Source of the DNA: Acetobacteraceae bacterium
Lineage (GTDB): Bacteria > Pseudomonadota > Alphaproteobacteria > Acetobacterales > Acetobacteraceae
DNA length: 64,000 bases
Assembly: GCA_009693865.1 (NCBI GenBank)
Contig: SHWL01000001.1
Span: 1-64,000, forward strand
Direction of reading: 5' to 3'
The translations under genes were made by a program, and so were the position numbers. Position 1 is the first letter of the stretch, and the number at the start of each line of letters is the position of its first letter. The notes below the pieces were generated by a model. That model worked only from the letters and a program-made list of their open reading frames with translations, had not been told where the DNA came from and ran no database searches. Below are positions 18,358-27,087 of the stretch, piece by piece.

Positions 18358-19439
18358 GCCGCTTCCAGAACCTCTTCATCCAAATGGAGGCCTCCTTGTC
18401 CCACCGCGCGGGTCACGCCGCGCGCAATCAGCGGGTCATAGAAGGCATCCAAGGCCGCGATGACCGGCTCGGCGTCCGGCAGCCTGTTCATCAGGGCGCG
18501 GAATTCGGCCGAGCCCGGGAGGCCCTTCGAGTACCAGGACAAATGCTTGCGCGCGAGCCGCACGCCGGCCGAGCGGCCAAACTGGTCCAGCAAGGCGCGA
18601 TAGTGGTTCAGAACGATCGCTTTTTGCCGCGCCAGTCCGGGGTCGGGCAACCTTACCCCAGTTGCCAGAAAATGCGCCACCTGCGCCAGGAACCAGGGAC
18701 GTCCGTAACAACCGCGGCCGATCATGACGCCGTCGGCGCCCGACAGGCGCAACGCGGTGGCGGCGTCGTCCTCGGTCAGGATATCGCCGTTGACGATCAC
18801 CGGCAGGGTGACGGCCTGTTTGACGCGGGCGACAAAAGCCCAGTCGGCGGTGCCGTTATAAAGCTGCTGCCGCGTGCGCCCATGCACGGTCACCATCTTG
18901 ATCCCCGACTCCTGGGCGATTCGCGCCAGGTTGGGGGCGTTGAGGTTGTCGCGATCCCAGCCCATGCGCATTTTCAGCGTGACCGGGACTCGGACGGCGT
19001 TGACCGTGGCCTCCAAAATCGCGGCGGCTGCGCGTTCGTCGCGCATCAGGGCTGAGCCGGCCATCTGGCCAATTGCGACCTTCTTCACGGGACAGCCAAA
19101 ATTGATATCGATGAGGTCGGCGCCTTTGCCAGTGGCGATGCGCGCGGCCTCGGCCATCGCGGTCGGATCGCAGCCCGCCAGTTGCACCGCGGATATGCCA
19201 CCGTCACCATCGACCTGAGCCATGGTCAGGGTCTTTTGATTTTCGCGGATCATCGCCCAGGAGGCGATCATTTCGGAAACGACCATACCGGCGCCGAGGG
19301 ATTTGGCGGTGCGGCGGAACGGTAGATCGGTAACACCGGACATCGGCGCCAGAATGACCGGCGTGTCGATTCGGACGCCACCCCCCAGATCGATTGGTCT
19401 GAGGGCAGGAAGGTTGTTTTCTGACCGGTAGTTGCCCAT
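18354..19439 (-). CDS. dusB: tRNA-dihydrouridine synthase DusB (NifR3)
   Basis: FMN-dependent reductase that makes dihydrouridine in tRNA D-loops. The TIM-barrel N-terminus has [16 protein letters not shown]. The active-site cysteine is in [10 protein letters not shown], and the FMN-binding parts include [26 protein letters not shown] and [16 protein letters not shown]. The C-terminal helical tRNA-binding domain includes [12 protein letters not shown]. Length 361 is slightly longer than usual because of a short N-terminal extension. It is the first gene of dusB-ntrB-ntrC, known as nifR3-ntrB-ntrC in other alphaproteobacteria. In many of those ispDF lies directly upstream; here it is about 5.5 kb away. 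Confidence 0.95.
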   Translation of the reverse strand: MGNYRSENNLPALRPIDLGGGVRIDTPVILAPMSGVTDLPFRRTAKSLGAGMVVSEMIASWAMIRENQKTLTMAQVDGDGGISAVQLAGCDPTAMAEAARIATGKGADLIDINFGCPVKKVAIGQMAGSALMRDERAAAAILEATVNAVRVPVTLKMRMGWDRDNLNAPNLARIAQESGIKMVTVHGRTRQQLYNGTADWAFVARVKQAVTLPVIVNGDILTEDDAATALRLSGADGVMIGRGCYGRPWFLAQVAHFLATGVRLPDPGLARQKAIVLNHYRALLDQFGRSAGVRLARKHLSWYSKGLPGSAEFRALMNRLPDAEPVIAALDAFYDPLIARGVTRAVGQGGLHLDEEVLEAA

Positions 19440-19648
19440 GATTTGGGCAAATTAGCGCGTGAGCACGCGGCATGCAACGGGGCTGCGGGGGCGGTGTCAC
19501 GCCGCGTTTATCTTTTGCCGACATTGCGTGCCGGGTCAATCTCCACGCAAGCGGTATCCTGGCCGGTTTTCCACGACCAGTGTCTTCAACAAGACCCATT
19601 GCAACGCGAGATCGTCGGGGGACAACAGTATGGGGACGTCCATGGAGC

Positions 19649-19690
19649 GGTTCCTTTTCCATTAAAACCGCAATCCAATTAGAAGGAACC
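19649..19690. promoter_or_regulatory. Inverted repeat upstream of the STAND gene
   Basis: GGTTCCTT (19649-19656) pairs with AAGGAACC (19683-19690) around a 26-base A+T-rich centre containing ATTAAAACC. It may be an operator or promoter region for the downstream gene. The wide loop makes a terminator unlikely. Confidence 0.35.
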
Positions 19691-19721
19691 CAGCCGCCGG
19701 TCGTCCCGATCCTTCGTGACA

Positions 19722-19741
19722 TTGGCGACCTTTGGCGACCT
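19722..19741 (+). promoter_or_regulatory. Perfect tandem 10-base repeat before the STAND gene
   Basis: TTGGCGACCT occurs twice back to back, sixteen bases before the start codon. A period of one helical turn would place two identical faces side by side, as in cooperative repressor binding. Because the downstream protein begins with an HTH-like domain, autoregulation is a reasonable hypothesis; it has not been shown. Confidence 0.35.
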
Positions 19742-19757
19742 ATCGCGGAGTATTGTC

Positions 19758-22700
19758 ATGGCACCTCGATCGCGACCCGAATTGCTTAAGCACAAGCGGT
19801 TTCTCGCGCGCCTGATCGCCACGGCCTGGGAGAATGGACAGCGTGCCGAGCCCATGAAGCAGAACCAGGAAATCCGGCGGTGGACAGCCGATACCCTTGC
19901 TGATGCGGTCGGGTCGAATATCCGAGCGGTGCAAGGATGGCGTGACGAGAAGCGGCCTCAAAGGCCACTGGGGATCATGCCATTGTTACGCGTCTTCTAT
20001 GGTGATCGGCCGGAACACCTGGCAGCGCGGCAGACAATGCTGGAGGCATGGCGCCGCGCCGGTGGTATTCCGGATATCGACCTGACGCCGGTCGACAGCT
20101 CGGGTAACTGCCAGGCCGAGGCTGCGGCCTCGCTTCAAGGATTCACCGGTGGTCCCAAACCCATCCACCCGGACATCCATTCCATTGGCGATCTGTTCAC
20201 TGGCCGCGACGACTTTCTGGTTCGCCTCCGCGCCAGCCTCACGCGCCAGAGCGCTGGTGTCTCGGCCATCCGCGCCCTGAATGGAATGGCTGGCATCGGC
20301 AAGACCCAAGCGACGATGGAATACGCTCTGCGATACCAGGACGAGTACACCGCCCTGCTGTTCGTCCGAGCCTATGACGAGGCCACGCTAGACCGCGAAC
20401 TGGCCGCGCTGACCGGGGTGCTGCGGCTGCCGGAACGGGAAACAGCCGACGTCAATGTGCGCAAGGACGCGGTGCTGCGCTGGTTGAGGGCGCATTCCGG
20501 CTGGCTGCTGATCCTGGACAATGTCGATACGCCGGAGGCTTTGCGAGCGGCGACCGACCTCGGCCGGTCGTTGCGGTCCGGGCATGTGCTGCTGACCAGC
20601 AGGCTGGAGAGGGCGTTCGCCCAGGATATCGAGACGCTGGAACTCGGGTTGCTGACGCCGGGGGACGCAGTTTTGTATTTGATGAGGGCGACGGAGGGAC
20701 GGCGGCAGCCGGAGGGGGACGCGGAGGCTTGGGCGGGGGCGTTGGCGGAGGCGCTAAATCGCTTACCCTCTGTCCTGCATGGAGCCTCAGTCATCATCTC
20801 GCAAAGGCGCGTCACCTTTTCCCGCTACCTTGCGGAACTGACGCTTGAGGCGACAAGAGGCGTAGACCCGATTCTCGACGCTGCTATCTCGACCGGCATC
20901 GGCCACTTGTCGGAGCAGACCCGGACCATGATCGAGAGGCTCTCGTTTTTCACAAATGACCCGATACCGGAGTTCTTGTTTGAGGTGTATCCATTCGGAG
21001 CCACGCCACTGGAAGGCCAACTGGTGGCCTTCAACCTGCAACAGAACTCCTTTATCGGGCGACCCAGTCCGGTTCACAGCACTACCATCGTTGATCCTGC
21101 GGTCCGCGATCTGGCCTACGCACGTCTCGCTGCAGATCCCGAAAGGCACTTCACTCGCCTGAACGAGGTCTTGATCTGGCTCAACGCGGCGTTTGATGGC
21201 AACCCCCTGGATCCGGGAACCTGGCCCAACCTGGAACGATTAGCCCCTCATGCCGAGGCTGTGGCCGTGGCCGCCGATAAGGCGGGGATCGCTGAACCGA
21301 CAGGAAGGTTAATGAGCGCAGTCGGGACGCTATTCCAGTCCCGAAATCAACCACAAAGAGCAGAGCCGTTACTGGGCCGTGCGCTGGCTCTCCTCGAGGC
21401 TAGCCGTGGCCGACAACACCCGAGCGTAGCTACAGGACTTATCCAGCTTGCGCAGGTCGTCCAGAGCAACCGAGGCCCGGAAGAGGCAGTGCCGTTAATC
21501 CGCCGTGCGCTCGCGATCAACGAGGCAAGTTTCGGCCCCAACCATATGAACGTAGCGATTGTTCTGAACAATCTCGTTGAGTTGCTTCATGAAACTAGCC
21601 GCATGGATGAGGCGGAACGGCTGGCGCGGCGGCTCCTAGTGATCTGCCTCATACCCCAAGGAGTTGAGTCAGGCCCGCATCCGCTCCACGATACGGCAAT
21701 CCAAAACTACCGACTCGTGCTTGCAAGGTTGGGCCGGACCAATGCTGAGATAAGTACGGAAATCTCCCGCGCCAAACTCGAAGCCAGTCTACTTAATCCG
21801 CCCATGGACGCAGCCTACAACCAATCACTGCCATCAGATCCCATCCCGGTCCAAGTGGCAGGTCCACACTTCGCTGTAAGTGTCACTTCCAGGATTGCGC
21901 AGGCGCCACCCTCATCGATCGATGCCGATGGCAATGATACCCGTCGCATTCGGCAATTGCTCCCGCTGGTCCGAGACGCCGTGAACGACCTCGCAGCAGG
22001 TCTTAAACCCAACGATAACGCGTATCCCGAACTCGCTCGTGATGTCACGTATTACCGGGGCGCGCTTTCTAACGCCGAGCCAGAGATCGCGTGGGGTCTA
22101 GTTTGGGGTCTCGGTGTGCGCCTTGAGGAAGCCGCCGCCGCCGCTGAGCGCAAGATTGGCGACCAACTGGCACCACCACTAGAGGATTCAACTCTGGCAG
22201 CTTTGCAATCGCTGCGAAGCCTTCACGCTCCCCTTATCCTGGCCACAACCGCGGGTCGGGAGTTGCAAGAACAAAGTGATCGCCTTCGCATGACGCGTGA
22301 GGAGCAAGCGGCGTTACGTGAAGACGCGGTAGCTCTGTCAATCACGCTTCAACAGGACCAGGAAATCATCGAGTCGGAAGCCGCCGCCATCATCGTTCAG
22401 GCCGCTGCTGCTATCGGCGAGGGTCGCCACCCGGAGAGAGGTACCATCTTTGGTATCGCAACGATCAAACATACCTCAATCGTGCTAATCAGTGCAGCGA
22501 TAATCGCGGCCCCCGCCAGTCTAATTGGCGGTGTATTTGGTGTCGGCCTCACAATGGCCGCTTGGGAAGCAATCAAAAAGTCGCCGATTTTTGCGGCGGC
22601 GACCGCGGGTCTTGGTGAGGATTTCAATAAGGTGTTGGAGGTCGGCGGGGCTGCGGCGCAAAATCGTTTGGCTAAGCTTGCCCCCTTCAGAAGATTTGTT

Positions 22701-22817
22701 CGGGCTAATGAACAACAATTGCGCCGAATCGCAATGAATACGCGACAGTTACAATGGATGCTCCCATATATAGACTTTATCGTGAAAACAGACGGCTTTC
22801 AGAATGAAACTGAATAG
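19758..22817 (+). CDS. STAND NTPase with HTH, NB-ARC, TPR and membrane segment
   Basis: About 1019 residues. Order of parts: an N-terminal HTH-like domain (WTADTLADAVGSNIRAVQGW then PRPL-type loop), a linker, an NB-ARC type ATPase with Walker A GMAGIGKT (about residues 176-183) and Walker B LLILDNVD (about 250-257), a winged-helix-like part, kinesin-light-chain style TPRs (ALLEASRGRQHPSVATGLIQL and AINEASFGPNHMNVAIVLNNL), and a C-terminal alanine-rich helical stretch followed by one or two hydrophobic helices (IVLISAAIIAAPASLIGGVFGVG). STAND proteins act as switches, often in antiphage defence or regulation. A C-terminal membrane segment would suit a membrane-damaging effector; this is inference. 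The ATG at 19758 has GGAG seven bases upstream. The gene lies alone in an accessory island and has lower G+C toward its 3' end. The trigger is unknown. Confidence 0.8.
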   Translation: MAPRSRPELLKHKRFLARLIATAWENGQRAEPMKQNQEIRRWTADTLADAVGSNIRAVQGWRDEKRPQRPLGIMPLLRVFYGDRPEHLAARQTMLEAWRRAGGIPDIDLTPVDSSGNCQAEAAASLQGFTGGPKPIHPDIHSIGDLFTGRDDFLVRLRASLTRQSAGVSAIRALNGMAGIGKTQATMEYALRYQDEYTALLFVRAYDEATLDRELAALTGVLRLPERETADVNVRKDAVLRWLRAHSGWLLILDNVDTPEALRAATDLGRSLRSGHVLLTSRLERAFAQDIETLELGLLTPGDAVLYLMRATEGRRQPEGDAEAWAGALAEALNRLPSVLHGASVIISQRRVTFSRYLAELTLEATRGVDPILDAAISTGIGHLSEQTRTMIERLSFFTNDPIPEFLFEVYPFGATPLEGQLVAFNLQQNSFIGRPSPVHSTTIVDPAVRDLAYARLAADPERHFTRLNEVLIWLNAAFDGNPLDPGTWPNLERLAPHAEAVAVAADKAGIAEPTGRLMSAVGTLFQSRNQPQRAEPLLGRALALLEASRGRQHPSVATGLIQLAQVVQSNRGPEEAVPLIRRALAINEASFGPNHMNVAIVLNNLVELLHETSRMDEAERLARRLLVICLIPQGVESGPHPLHDTAIQNYRLVLARLGRTNAEISTEISRAKLEASLLNPPMDAAYNQSLPSDPIPVQVAGPHFAVSVTSRIAQAPPSSIDADGNDTRRIRQLLPLVRDAVNDLAAGLKPNDNAYPELARDVTYYRGALSNAEPEIAWGLVWGLGVRLEEAAAAAERKIGDQLAPPLEDSTLAALQSLRSLHAPLILATTAGRELQEQSDRLRMTREEQAALREDAVALSITLQQDQEIIESEAAAIIVQAAAAIGEGRHPERGTIFGIATIKHTSIVLISAAIIAAPASLIGGVFGVGLTMAAWEAIKKSPIFAAATAGLGEDFNKVLEVGGAAAQNRLAKLAPFRRFVRANEQQLRRIAMNTRQLQWMLPYIDFIVKTDGFQNETE

Positions 22818-22998
22818 CCCGCAGACTCTGCGTGAAGAAAACTGAAGGGTATCCTATGCGGAGTTCCGTGAGACCGCGACCGACCGCCGTAATATCAGCC
22901 GACGTGTCCCCAGCCGATCTCGGCCAACCCAAAAATGGCTCACGCTTACGCCGCCCCACGCAACGCGCCATAATCCGCATCACCGGGGGGGCAAAATC

Positions 22999-24207
22999 AT
23001 GAAATCCAGTCAGGATCACATCCTCACCAGCCATGTCGGCAGCCTGCCGCGCCCGGACAACCTGATCGCGGCGCACCGAGCCCATGAAACCGGCCAACCG
23101 ATCGACGACCAGGCGTTCCAACTCACGCTCCGCCAAGCGGTCGACGAGGTCGTGCGCCATCAACACGATCTCGGCATCGACATCCCCGGCGACGGGGAGT
23201 TCGGCAAACCGATGGCTTCGCAAGTGCAGTACGGTTCCTGGTGGCGCTATTCATGGCAACGCCTCGGCGGCCTCGCGTTCGACAAACCCGCCACGTTTGA
23301 CTCCACACCGCGACAGTCCCGACCCGGAAATGTCGTGCTGACGAGCTTTGGCGACCGGCGGGATCGAAGCCAGTTCGCCGCCGCCTACGCCGATCCCGAC
23401 TCCGGCATCACCACCGGCCCTCGCCCGCCCGGGCCAGTCTGCGTCGAGCCGATCGTCTACACCGGCCACGACGCGATCCAGGCTGACATCGCCAGGTTCA
23501 AACAGGCGATGCAGGCGACCGGCCTCGAGGAAGGTTTCATGAGCGCGGTCGCCCTGGGCAGCGCCTCACGCATCGCCAACGAATACCACAAAACCGAGGA
23601 GGAACTGCTGTTCGCCTGCGCCGACGCGATGCGCGAGGCATACAAAGCGATCGTCGACGCGGGCTTCGTCCTGTAGCTTGACGACCCGGCGCTCGCCGAG
23701 AACTGGGACATGATCAAACCCGAGCCCACCCTGGACGATTATAAGAAGTTCTCCATGCTCCGCGTCGAGGCGTTGAACCACGCGATCCGCGACCTGCCGG
23801 CGGACCGCGTCCGGTTTCATCTGTGCTGGGGCAGTTGGCACGGTCCGCACACGACCGACATCCCCATGCGCGACATCGTCGAGGTGATGCTGGCGATCAA
23901 CGCGCATGCCTATTCGTTTGAGGTCGGCAACGTCCGCCACGAGCACGAGTGGAAAGTCTGGCAAGACGTGAAACTGCCAGACGGCAAGCTGATCCTTCCA
24001 GGCGTCGTCAGTCATGCCACCAACGTGGTCGAGCATCCCGAGCGTCGCCGAACGCATCCTTCGTTTCGCCGGCGTCGTCGGGCGGGAACGCGTCATTGCC
24101 TCCACCGACTGCGGTCTCGGCGGCCGCATTCATCCGCAAATCGCCTGGGCCAAGCTCGAAGCCCTCGCCCAGGGGGGGCGCTGGCGAGCCGGCAACTCTG
24201 GCGTTGA
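22999..24207 (+). pseudogene. Cobalamin-independent methionine synthase family pseudogene
   Basis: The reading frame encodes a UROD/MetE-like C-terminal domain protein: LTSHVGSLPRPDNL, GDGEFGKP, then the zinc-ligand motifs FHLCWGSWHGPH, SFEVGNVRHEHEW and STDCGLGGRIHP. Three lesions break it. An in-frame TAG at 23674-23676 sits between DAGFVL and LDDPALAENW, where a glutamine codon is expected (CAG to TAG). A frame change near 24045, after VVEHPE, moves the code to frame 2 (SVAERILRFAGVVGRERVIASTDC). A run of seven G at 24172-24178 returns it to frame 1, giving ALASRQLWR and a normal stop. The remains are listed in the track as several ORFs. It lies between the STAND gene and the quinone reductase gene. 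Decay looks recent because the motifs are well kept. Confidence 0.85.
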
Positions 24208-24303
24208 GCCACAGGCGTCGCTGACCACCACCCAGTCCGCGTCTCGCGGGATGGGCGTGTCACGGTCAGCCTGTGGCCCCAGCACGCACCATCGGAATCC
24301 CTC

Positions 24304-24972
24304 ATGCAAGTCCTGATCGTCCATGCCCATCCCGAGCCGAACAGTTTCAACGGCGCCCTGACCCGCGCCGCGGTCGAGACCCTCACCAACCTGGGCCACT
24401 CCGTCACCGTCTCCGACCTGTACGCGATGAAGTTTCACGCCCCGTCGGACCGCTCCAACTTCGCCACCGTCGCCGACGCCGCCTACTTCAAACCGCAGGC
24501 GGAAGAGTCCCACGCCACGCGGCACGCGGGCTTCGCTCCGGAGCTTGAGGCCGAAATCCTGAAGCTCGAAGCCTGCGACCTACTGATTTTCCAGTTTCCC
24601 ATTTGGTGGTTCGGTCTGCCGGCGATCCTGAAAGGCTGGGTTGACCGGGCCTTCGTCATGGGCCGCACCTATGGCGGCGGGCGGGTTTACGACACCGGCG
24701 TATTCCGCGGCCGCCGCGCGATGCTGTCGCTGACAACCGGCGCGCCTCCGGAAAGCTGGCTGCCGGGCGGCACCCACGGGGACATCAACGCCATCCTCCG
24801 CCCGATCCATCGCGGCATCCTTCAGTTCGTCGGGTTCGATGTGTTGCGTCCGCAACTGTCGTGCTCGCCGGCCAGAGTTGGGGACAACGAACGAAAGGCG
24901 ATGCTGGACGACTGGCGTCGGCGCGTTTCCGGACTTGAAGAGGAAGTTCCGATGGACGTGGGGTATTACTGA
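24304..24972 (+). CDS. NAD(P)H quinone oxidoreductase, flavodoxin-like fold
   Basis: Flavin-binding two-electron reductase of quinones or related acceptors, of the NQO/MdaB/KefF type. The sequence begins MQVLIVHAHPEPNSFNGALT (phosphate-binding loop of FMN/FAD), has the central FQFPIWWFGLPAILKGWVDR motif that packs on the flavin, followed by LSLTTGAP. Length 222 residues is typical. It is close to ispDF (43 bases, same direction) and to the MetE-like pseudogene. The physiological acceptor is not evident. Confidence 0.88.
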   Translation: MQVLIVHAHPEPNSFNGALTRAAVETLTNLGHSVTVSDLYAMKFHAPSDRSNFATVADAAYFKPQAEESHATRHAGFAPELEAEILKLEACDLLIFQFPIWWFGLPAILKGWVDRAFVMGRTYGGGRVYDTGVFRGRRAMLSLTTGAPPESWLPGGTHGDINAILRPIHRGILQFVGFDVLRPQLSCSPARVGDNERKAMLDDWRRRVSGLEEEVPMDVGYY

Positions 24973-25015
24973 CCGGCCAATTGACCCGCGCCCTTCCGTG
25001 GGCCACGTCTCCCCG

Positions 25016-26146
25016 ATGCACCTCGCCGCCATCCTCGTCGCCGCCGGCACCGGAAGCCGGTTCGGCGCGGACATTCCGAAACAATTTCTTACACTTCTCG
25101 GTCAGCCGGTCATCCGCCATGCCGCGCGCGCGCTGATCGAGGCCGGAGCGACACTCCAACCCGTGGGCGAGGCCACCCCGATCGCCAAGGCCCTCGAGGG
25201 ACTACCACATCTGCCCACCGTTCCGGGCGGCGCGACCCGCCAGGAAAGTGTTCGCGCCGGCCTTCTGGCATTGCGATCGTTCGCGCCGGATTTCGTGCTG
25301 GTGCATGACGCTGCCCGCCCGGTCATTCCACCAGGCACCGTCCCCGCTTTGCTCGCCGCGTTGTCTCATGCCCCCGGCGCCATCCCGGCCGCGCCGGTCG
25401 CCGATACCCTGAAACGCGCGGAAAATGGCCTCATCCTGGAAACCGTCCCGCGCGAGGGCCTGTTCCGCGCTCAGACCCCCCAGGCGTTCCGCTTTCCGGC
25501 GTTACTCGCGGCACATCACGCCGGCGTGACCGGGGCGACCGACGACGCATCGTTGCTGGAAGCCCTCGGCCAGTCGGTTGCGGTTGTCCCCGGTTCGGAA
25601 CTCAACATCAAACTCACCTACCCCGACGATCTCGCCCGATTGGAGGCCGCGATGACAATTCCGATGCTTCCCCGGGCCGGCACCGGCTTCGACGTACATG
25701 TACTGACGGACAACCGGCCGCTGGTGCTGTGCGGGGTCACGGTGCCGCATGACAAAGGGCTCTCCGGTCATTCCGACGCCGATGTCGGGATCCACGCGCT
25801 GTGCGACGCGATCTATGGCGCGCTGGCCGAGGGGGATATCGGCCGCCACTTCCCGCCCTCCGAGGCCAGTTGGAAGAATGCCGACAGCGCGCTGTTCCTG
25901 GCCCATGCCGCCGCCCGGATCGCGGCGCGAGGCGGACGGCTGGTCAATGCCGACGTCACCCTGATCTGCGAACGGCCAAAGATTGCCCCCCACGCCCAGG
26001 CGATGCGCGAGCGGCTGGCGTCGATTTTGGGGGTCGACGTGGGGTTTGTCTCGGTCAAGGCCACCACGACAGAAAGGCTTGGCTTCACCGGCCGTGGCGA
26101 GGGCATTGCCGCTCAGGCGGTGGCGATGGTCCTGCTTCCGGGGTAG
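25016..26146 (+). CDS. ispDF: Bifunctional IspD/IspF enzyme
   Basis: Catalyses two steps of the MEP isoprenoid pathway: CTP-dependent formation of CDP-ME (IspD) and cyclisation to MEcPP (IspF). The N-terminal IspD half has ILVAAGTGSRFGADIPKQFL, the CTP-binding loop, then VPGGATRQESVRAGL and VLVHDAARPVI. The C-terminal IspF half starts at about residue 220 with GTGFDVHVL (zinc ligands Asp and His) and has GHSDADVGIHALCDAI, then RGEGIAAQAV. The fusion is common in alphaproteobacteria. The track starts at 24839 inside the previous gene; the ATG at 25016 opens on the conserved core. Some alphaproteobacteria have this gene next to dusB; here a 5.5-kb segment intervenes. Confidence 0.96.
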   Translation: MHLAAILVAAGTGSRFGADIPKQFLTLLGQPVIRHAARALIEAGATLQPVGEATPIAKALEGLPHLPTVPGGATRQESVRAGLLALRSFAPDFVLVHDAARPVIPPGTVPALLAALSHAPGAIPAAPVADTLKRAENGLILETVPREGLFRAQTPQAFRFPALLAAHHAGVTGATDDASLLEALGQSVAVVPGSELNIKLTYPDDLARLEAAMTIPMLPRAGTGFDVHVLTDNRPLVLCGVTVPHDKGLSGHSDADVGIHALCDAIYGALAEGDIGRHFPPSEASWKNADSALFLAHAAARIAARGGRLVNADVTLICERPKIAPHAQAMRERLASILGVDVGFVSVKATTTERLGFTGRGEGIAAQAVAMVLLPG

Positions 26147-26293
26147 GAAGCGCTGGATCCCCGCCGCGAACGTCGTCAGGGGCTCAATTTATCAGGAGAA
26201 AGCATGGCGCGGCGTTTCAACGTCCGAGCAGGCTCTCTTGCGGCACCCGGCCTCAGGATGTTAGTCCCGCCGCATGCGACAAGGGGTTGCCTG

Positions 26294-26575
26294 ATGCCGT
26301 CCACGTTCGAAACCGTTGCCGATATCATCGCCGATACGTGCGATATCGAGCGTGACAAGATCACGCCCGAAAGCCATGCGATCAACGATCTTGGCATCGA
26401 CAGCCTGGACTTCCTCGACATCGCCTTCGCGACCGACAAAGCATTCGGCATCAAGATGCCGCTGGAGCAGTGGACCCAGGACGTCAACGACGGCAAGGTT
26501 CCGACCGACGAGTATTTCGTCCTCGGCAATCTCTGCGCCAACATCGACAAGCTGGTGGCGGCCAAATCCGCCTGA
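26294..26575 (+). CDS. acpXL: Acyl carrier protein AcpXL
   Basis: Dedicated acyl carrier protein for very-long-chain (C28-type) hydroxy fatty acids of lipid A, as described in rhizobia. The phosphopantetheine serine is Ser37 in [11 protein letters not shown]. The C-terminal segment [33 protein letters not shown] is much longer and distinct from ordinary AcpP and closely resembles AcpXL. The 93-residue length fits. The track start at 26204 is upstream; the ATG at 26294 starts with the family N-terminus [13 protein letters not shown]. It leads a five-gene plus-strand run with fabZXL, fabF2XL, fabF1XL and fabG. The order acpXL-fabZXL-fabF2XL-fabF1XL is the same as in Rhizobium. Confidence 0.9.
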   Translation: MPSTFETVADIIADTCDIERDKITPESHAINDLGIDSLDFLDIAFATDKAFGIKMPLEQWTQDVNDGKVPTDEYFVLGNLCANIDKLVAAKSA

Positions 26576-26613
26576 GGCCCAATTCGGTCCTCCGGTGAGG
26601 GTCAGGTAACGCG

Positions 26614-27087
26614 ATGATCCTCGAATACTTTCAAATGATCGACCGGATCGAGTCGCTCGATCCCAGCGCGGGGACAATTCGGACCCACTGTCAGGTGCCC
26701 GCCGAAAGTCCGGTTTTCGTCGGACACTTTCCTGGCTTCGCCCGTCTTCCCGGCGCCCTGATGATCGAAACGATGGCGCAAACCGGTGGCTGGCTGATTC
26801 TGGCGGCGCGGCGTTTTGCCAGCATGCCGTTCCTGACCAGGGTCGAAAGCGCCAAAATGCGCCGCTTCGTCGAGCCTGGCGAAACGCTGGAGGGCACCGC
26901 CTCGCTGACCCACGACGGCTCCGGGTACGCGGTGGTCGAGGCGGCGATCTCGACCGCCGGGAAAAAGGTCGCGTCGGCTGAAATCCGCTATGCCGTCGGC
27001 CCCTTCCCGAATGATACGATCCGCGCCGCCATGATTGCCAAGGCCCGGGAGATCGGGTTCGCCGAGGAATTCCTCCATGTCCCCTGA
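26614..27087 (+). CDS. fabZXL: 3-hydroxyacyl-ACP dehydratase FabZXL
   Basis: Hot-dog fold dehydratase expected to act on AcpXL-bound 3-hydroxyacyl chains. The catalytic histidine is in GHFPGFARLPGALMIE (His38) with Glu52 at the end of that stretch, the usual FabZ pair. Length 157 residues. The ATG follows acpXL by 38 bases. Divergence from ordinary FabZ in the surrounding residues and the cluster position support a specialised role. Its 3' end overlaps the next gene by eleven bases, so the two are translationally linked. Confidence 0.85.
   Translation: MILEYFQMIDRIESLDPSAGTIRTHCQVPAESPVFVGHFPGFARLPGALMIETMAQTGGWLILAARRFASMPFLTRVESAKMRRFVEPGETLEGTASLTHDGSGYAVVEAAISTAGKKVASAEIRYAVGPFPNDTIRAAMIAKAREIGFAEEFLHVP

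Larger units (their letters stand above)
19440..19757. other. Intergenic region between dusB and the STAND gene
   Basis: A 318-base stretch between divergent genes, so it must hold promoters for both. No protein-coding sequence is convincing; the short ORFs on the plus strand are compositional. It contains an inverted repeat at 19649-19690 and a perfect tandem 10-mer at 19722-19741, listed separately. It probably marks the left junction of an accessory insertion, because dusB and ispDF are adjacent in related genomes, but no flanking direct repeat or tRNA is seen here. Confidence 0.5.
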
